From a virus, in IMG/VR virus record IMGVR_UViG_3300042691_036220, positions 1 to 29,180 of that record: a DNA stretch of 29,180 bases. The stretch is one strand, 5' to 3'. The first letter of the stretch is position 1. Every line of letters starts with the position of its first letter. A program made the position numbers and the translations under genes. The notes below the pieces were generated by a model, which worked only from the letters and a program-made list of their open reading frames with translations, did not search any database and was not told the origin of the DNA. Of the stretch, positions 29,147 to 29,180 are shown in pieces.

Positions 29147-29180
29147 AACTACCTGAAATGTCGGTGATCGACACACACCT
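29143..29180 (+). CDS. Start of a further phage gene (partial)
   Basis: ATG 29143 overlaps the preceding TGA (ATGA) and the frame stays open to the window edge for 12 full codons, MKLPEMSVIDTH. It continues the run of coupled small genes. Too short to classify. Confidence 0.5.
   Translation, partial: MKLPEMSVIDTH

Overview
The window is a fragment of a tailed-phage (Caudoviricetes) genome, cut inside a gene at both ends. It is dense, GC-rich coding DNA with overlapping start and stop codons. It carries a holin/endopeptidase lysis pair, tail and giant low-complexity virion proteins, and a phage replication set: archaeo-eukaryotic-type primase, SF1 helicase and family A DNA polymerase. There is no long tape-measure or tail-sheath signature, which suggests a podovirus-like virion; that is an inference. 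Several early genes have the ribosome binding site AGAAAGGAG, which pairs with a 16S tail ending CUCCUUUCU. That fits an alpha- or betaproteobacterial (or Gram-positive) host better than an enteric one. My best guess is a phage of an aquatic Burkholderiales-like bacterium. I recognise no integrase, repressor, tRNA, rRNA, IS element or CRISPR array.

Layout. (1) 1-1968, plus strand: small proteins, a membrane-anchored protein, a GTA-type 3TM holin, an M15 peptidoglycan peptidase and a tiny Lys/Ala-rich protein. (2) 1971-16944, plus strand: a probable tail hub/nozzle protein, a homing-endonuclease-like gene wedged precisely between late genes, two small late genes, a good sigma70-like promoter, then four large virion proteins of 627, 1405, 778 and 1138 residues. 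These have hydrophobic Gly/Ala-rich regions and long internal repeats, as expected of internal or ejected proteins. (3) 16895-19041, minus strand: an SNF2-type helicase and a RecB-like PD-(D/E)XK nuclease, translationally overlapped and convergent on the structural block. (4) 19042-19126: a divergent control region with a perfect palindrome. (5) 19127-26070, plus strand: two or three early proteins of unknown function, then primase, a small protein, UvrD-like helicase and PolA (with Leu at the position equivalent to E. coli 762), closed by a strong intrinsic terminator. (6) 26187-29180, plus strand: an accessory run of small overlapping genes, including an AT-hook/RHH-like DNA-binding protein, a GNAT acetyltransferase, a DUF6378-like protein and two very small membrane proteins.

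How it fits together. The minus-strand helicase and nuclease and the plus-strand primase, helicase and polymerase fire from one divergent region and would supply priming, unwinding, synthesis and end processing or recombination. The plus-strand structural genes are presumably late. The most distinctive features are the repeat architecture of the 1405-residue virion protein (32-residue and 66-residue tandem arrays flanking a unique core, the larger with an 11-residue sub-period) and the unusual replication set. I do not see clear evidence for a wholly undescribed defence or signalling system.
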